A DNA stretch of 18,336 nucleotides from an uncultured Clostridia bacterium. GTDB taxonomy: Bacteria > Bacillota > Clostridia > Oscillospirales > Oscillospiraceae. The notes beneath the pieces are model-generated. The model had not been told where the DNA came from. It saw nothing but the letters and a program-made list of their open reading frames with translations, and did not search any database. The position numbers and the translations under genes were made by a program. How positions within the stretch are numbered: the first letter of the stretch is position 1; the number at the start of each line of letters is the position of its first letter. The stretch covers positions 1 through 18,336 of the forward strand of contig CAMEIU010000017.1 of NCBI GenBank assembly GCA_945918815.1, written 5' to 3'. This document shows positions 15,073 to 18,336 of the stretch, piece after piece.

Positions 15073-18000
15073 ATGTACGAGGCCAATCAGGCGCCGTTTT
15101 CCGAAGCGCTGTTTCAAAATCCCACCCGGGAATATCGCAGCACGCCGTTCTGGTCCTGGAACGGAAAGCTGCAGTCCGAAAAGCTGGACGCGCAAATGCA
15201 GACCTTCCGTGAAATGGGCTTTGGCGGGTTTCACATTCACGCCCGGATCGGACTGGAGACGGAATATTTGGGGAAAGAGTTTCTGGAATTGGTGCAGCAC
15301 TGCAATCAATACGGAGACCAACTGGACCTGCTGACCTGGCTCTATGACGAGGATAAGTGGCCCTCCGGCGTCGGCGGTGGCCGGGTAACCTGCGACCGTC
15401 AGTTCGCCAGCCGCTATCTTCTGTTTACGCCCACCTGCTATCCCGAAGGCTTTCTGGATCGGAAGCTGATTCAGACCTCCCGCCTATCCAAAAACGGCGA
15501 TATCCGCCTTCTCTGCCGATACAGCGTCACGCTTCGGGACGGCAAGTTGGAATCCTACCGCCGCCTTGCGGACGGGGAAACCGGAGAGAACGTCTGGTAT
15601 GCCTATTTGGTCGTAACAGAAAAGCTGCGTTGGTTCAACAACCAGCCCTATGTGGATACGCTGAATTCCAAAGCCATCCAGCGTTTTATTGAGGTGACCC
15701 ACGAGCGGTATGCCCAGGCAGTAGGAGACCAGTTCTCCAAAACCGTGCCGGCTATTTTTACGGACGAGCCATGCTTCCACAAGCAGGAAAATATGACGGA
15801 CGGACGTATTCCCCAGGAAGTAGGCGTTGCCTACACGGAGGAAATGGAGGCGCGCTTCCAGGCGCAATACGGCCGGAGCCTTCTGGATGCCCTGCCGGAG
15901 CTGTTCTGGGAACGGGCAGACGGCGTTCTGTCGCAGATCCGATATGAATATTACGACTGTGTTGCCTTCATGTTCGCCGAAGCCTACGGAAAGACCCTGG
16001 GCGACTGGTGTGACGCCCACAATCTGCTTTTGACAGGCCATGTGCTGTTTGAGGAAAAGCTGGAGAGCCAAACCCGGGTTGTCGGCGAGGTCATGCGGGT
16101 CCTCCGCCATTTCTCCCTGCCGGGCATTGATATGCTGGCGGACCGTCATGAATATACCACCGCCAAGCAGGCCCAAAGCGTGTCCCGGCAGTACGGGCGG
16201 CCTGGCGTAACCAGTGAACTCTACGGCGTCACCAACTGGGACTACGATTTCCGGGGCCACAAGCATCAGGGCGACTGGCAGGCGGCGTTGGGAATCACCA
16301 CGCGGGTGCCGCACCTAGCCTGGATGTCCATGGGCGGCGAATCCAAGCGGGACTATCCCGCGCCCATTGACGCCCATTCTCCCTGGTACCGGAAATACCA
16401 TATCATAGAAGACTATTTTGCCAGAGTCAACACGGCCATGACCCGCGGCAAAGCCTGCTGCCGCATCGCGGTGGTCCACCCCATTGAAAGCTACTGGATG
16501 CAGATGGGACCGGACAGCGACACGTCCCTGGGCCGCAAGGAGCTGGACCGGCATTTTCAGGACATCACGGAGTGGCTCCTGTTCAACCTGTTGGACTTTG
16601 ACTACATCTCCGAGGCGTTGCTGCCGGAACAGTACGCGCCGTCGGAGGACGGGACGCTGCACCTGGGCCAAATGGCCTACGATGCCGTGGTGGTGCCCGG
16701 CCTGACCACATTGCGGCGCACCACCCTGGAGGCGCTGCAGGCCATGGCGACAAAGGGCGGCAAGGTTCTCTTCCTGGGCGATCCCCCCGCCTATGTGGAC
16801 GGCGCGCCTTCCCGCGACGCGGTCCGCCTCGCCCAAGCTTGCAGTACCATTGGCTTTGACCAGGCGCGGCTGCTGCGGGAGCTGGAGCCCTATCGGGATG
16901 TGGAGATCACCGGCCCGGACTTCCAGCGTTCCGAGCGTCTGCTCTATCAGCTGCGCCGGGATGGGCAGGACCTGTGGCTCTTTGTGGCCCAGGGCAAGCA
17001 CGACAACCGGAAGGAGCTGAACCACTGGTCCACCCAGACCGGTCGCGAAGACTTTATCGTGCGGATTCGCGGAACCTACGCCGTGCAGCGGTGCGACGCC
17101 ATGACGGGACAGATCCGCGAGGAACCGGCCGCCCATTGGAACGGATGGACCCTGGTCCGCTTCAGCGCATACGCGCAGGATTCCCTGCTGCTGCGGCTGC
17201 GGCCTACGGACAAAATCACGGCAGCCCTGCCGCCTCTGGCGGAGCGGACGGTCCTGTCGGAGACCTACCTGCCGCCTGTGGTGGACTACACCCTGGAGGA
17301 GCCCAACGTACTCATGCTGGATCAGGCGGAATACCGGCTGGATGGCGGCCCCTGGCAGCCCAGGGAGGAGCTGCTCCGGCTGGACGACGCGGTACGGCGG
17401 CAGTGCGGCTACGGTCTGCGGACCGAGAGCTTCCCGCAGCCCTGGCTGGAACCGGTCAAGCCCATTGAGCATGTGCTGGAGCTGCGGTTCCGCATTCTGT
17501 CGAAGGCGGACCTGCCCACCGTGGATCTGGCGTTCGAAGGCGGAAGCCAGGCGGAGCTGACGTGGAACGGTGCGCCCGTTGTCAAGACCGGCCAGCGGTA
17601 CTATGTGGATGAAGCGATCCGCGTGGAAACCTTGAGCGCGGTGCTGGAGGGAGAAAATACGCTGCAAATAAAGATTCCCTTCGGCCCGGGCGTCAACGTG
17701 GAGTGGTGTTATCTGCTCGGCGGCTTCGGCGTGGAGATCGAGGGAGACCACGGCGTCTTGACGGAGCAGCCGCGCCGGATCGCCTTTGGAGATCTGTCCC
17801 GGCAGGGACTCCCCTTCTACGGCGGCAACCTCTCCTACCGCTGCGAGGTTGAAACTACCGGCAGCGATGTGGAGCTGGAAATTCCCGAATATTACGGCGC
17901 ACTGCTCCATGTGGAGCTGGACGGACAGGGGCAGGACGTGTTCGCGGAGCCTTACCGGGCTGTCTTCTCCCAAGTACCGGCGGGAAAACACCAGTTGTCC

Positions 18001-18174
18001 GTCACCCTGTACGGCACCCGCGTCAACACCTTTGGCCAGGTCCATAACTGCAACCGGAAGGAAGAATACTACGGCCCCAAGACCTGGCGTACCAACGGAA
18101 AAAACTGGACGTATCTTTACCAGCTTCACCAGACCGGCGTCACGGTGGCGCCCATTCTGCGAGAAATCCAATAA
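15073..18174 (+). CDS. Large cytoplasmic glycoside hydrolase, GH106-like (alpha-L-rhamnosidase-type)
   Basis: This is a 1033-residue protein. The N-terminal half looks like the catalytic TIM-barrel module of GH106-like or related unclassified hydrolases: TPFWSWNGKL at 24-33, REMGFGGFHIHAR at 46-58, WLYDEDKWPSGVGGG at 89-103, IFTDEP at 228-233, GHVLFEE at 322-328 and TSELYGVTNWDYDF at 380-393. D231/E232, E327 and E382 are candidate catalytic acids. The C-terminal third is probably beta-sandwich domains (for example WNGWTLVRFSAY, ENTLQIKIPFGPGVNVEW, AGKHQLSVTLYGTRVNTFG). No signal peptide is seen, so it should act on imported oligosaccharides. The ATG follows AAAAGGAG by 8 nt and lies 14 bp after the permease gene. 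Rhamnose as substrate is inferred from family resemblance only; many relatives are uncharacterised. Confidence 0.82.
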   Translation: MYEANQAPFSEALFQNPTREYRSTPFWSWNGKLQSEKLDAQMQTFREMGFGGFHIHARIGLETEYLGKEFLELVQHCNQYGDQLDLLTWLYDEDKWPSGVGGGRVTCDRQFASRYLLFTPTCYPEGFLDRKLIQTSRLSKNGDIRLLCRYSVTLRDGKLESYRRLADGETGENVWYAYLVVTEKLRWFNNQPYVDTLNSKAIQRFIEVTHERYAQAVGDQFSKTVPAIFTDEPCFHKQENMTDGRIPQEVGVAYTEEMEARFQAQYGRSLLDALPELFWERADGVLSQIRYEYYDCVAFMFAEAYGKTLGDWCDAHNLLLTGHVLFEEKLESQTRVVGEVMRVLRHFSLPGIDMLADRHEYTTAKQAQSVSRQYGRPGVTSELYGVTNWDYDFRGHKHQGDWQAALGITTRVPHLAWMSMGGESKRDYPAPIDAHSPWYRKYHIIEDYFARVNTAMTRGKACCRIAVVHPIESYWMQMGPDSDTSLGRKELDRHFQDITEWLLFNLLDFDYISEALLPEQYAPSEDGTLHLGQMAYDAVVVPGLTTLRRTTLEALQAMATKGGKVLFLGDPPAYVDGAPSRDAVRLAQACSTIGFDQARLLRELEPYRDVEITGPDFQRSERLLYQLRRDGQDLWLFVAQGKHDNRKELNHWSTQTGREDFIVRIRGTYAVQRCDAMTGQIREEPAAHWNGWTLVRFSAYAQDSLLLRLRPTDKITAALPPLAERTVLSETYLPPVVDYTLEEPNVLMLDQAEYRLDGGPWQPREELLRLDDAVRRQCGYGLRTESFPQPWLEPVKPIEHVLELRFRILSKADLPTVDLAFEGGSQAELTWNGAPVVKTGQRYYVDEAIRVETLSAVLEGENTLQIKIPFGPGVNVEWCYLLGGFGVEIEGDHGVLTEQPRRIAFGDLSRQGLPFYGGNLSYRCEVETTGSDVELEIPEYYGALLHVELDGQGQDVFAEPYRAVFSQVPAGKHQLSVTLYGTRVNTFGQVHNCNRKEEYYGPKTWRTNGKNWTYLYQLHQTGVTVAPILREIQ

Positions 18175-18186
18175 AATCAAGCTTTT

Positions 18187-18225
18187 CGAACTCCGGCAGC
18201 AAAGTTCTTGTCCTGCCGGGGTTCG
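18187..18225 (+). terminator. Strong 13-bp hairpin after the glycosidase gene
   Basis: CGAACTCCGGCAG (18187-18199) pairs with CTGCCGGGGTTCG (18213-18225) with one G-U pair and a 13-nt loop, 12 nt after the glycosidase stop. No T-run follows, so it is not a classical terminator. It may be an intercistronic mRNA stabiliser or attenuator before the next gene. Confidence 0.5.
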
Positions 18226-18278
18226 GCGTCGTATCCCAGGCGCACAGAAGCGGAGGCTATTCCAAGGAGGGGGCCGCT

Positions 18279-18329
18279 ATGGTAGGGTTTACTGAATGGC
18301 TGGAATATCTGGAAATCTCGGAAAAATGA
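18279..18329 (+). CDS. Possible 16-residue leader peptide (MVGFTEWLEYLEISEK)
   Basis: An ATG with a very strong AAGGAGGGGG about 5 nt ahead opens only 16 codons before TGA. The stop overlaps another ATG (ATGA at 18326-18329) that starts a frame running off the window end. This could be a short upstream ORF translationally coupled to the next gene, the start of a gene with a frameshift, or chance. The peptide has no recognisable similarity. The strong ribosome site is the only evidence. Confidence 0.3.
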   Translation: MVGFTEWLEYLEISEK

Positions 18330-18336
18330 CCAGTTC

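Noticed and set aside
16315..18180. 621-codon minus-strand open frame
   Set aside because: It is the antisense shadow of the glycosidase gene, with no ribosome site and no recognisable domain.

Overview
The window looks like part of a chromosome of a Gram-positive, probably clostridial (Oscillospiraceae-like) gut-type anaerobe. The reasons are strong AGGAGG-type ribosome binding sites before almost every gene, moderately high GC, a lipoprotein-anchored ABC binding protein, a YesL/DUF624 protein and LplB/YtcP-type sugar permeases. The taxonomic call is inference from gene content only. The window holds three gene blocks and a decayed insertion sequence.

Block 1 (1-7798, minus strand) reads as one operon. 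In transcription order it encodes an alpha/beta hydrolase, a family-5 (Opp/Dpp type) solute-binding lipoprotein, two permeases, two ATPases, a creatininase-family amidohydrolase with a variant metal-site motif, and a class III aminotransferase cut by the window edge. A promoter-like TTGACA-17-TAATAT and a perfect 26-bp palindrome lie ahead of the first gene. A perfect 14-bp hairpin separates the binding-protein gene from the permease genes. The block probably imports and breaks down a peptide- or amide-like compound; the substrate cannot be read from sequence.

Block 2 (8227-11742, minus strand) has an aconitase-superfamily hydro-lyase large subunit (LeuC/DmdA-like), its small subunit (LeuD/DmdB-like), a GarR-like tartronate semialdehyde reductase and an HpcH/HpaI (GarL-like) aldolase. 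It ends in a rho-independent terminator near 8008. Aldolase plus GarR recalls glucarate/galactarate breakdown, with the LeuCD-like enzyme where an aldarate dehydratase would be expected. The large-subunit gene carries one in-frame amber codon at a position where homologues as I recall them have Glu.

Block 3 (11925-18336, plus strand) has a YesL-like membrane protein, then an internally deleted IS3-family element of about 600 bp, then two sugar ABC permeases and a 1033-residue GH106-like glycosidase without a signal peptide. No sugar-binding protein gene is present in the window. The last 160 bp hold a 13-bp hairpin and a 16-codon ORF with a strong ribosome binding site. The stop of that ORF overlaps a possible next start.

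No tRNA, rRNA, CRISPR array or phage genes were seen.
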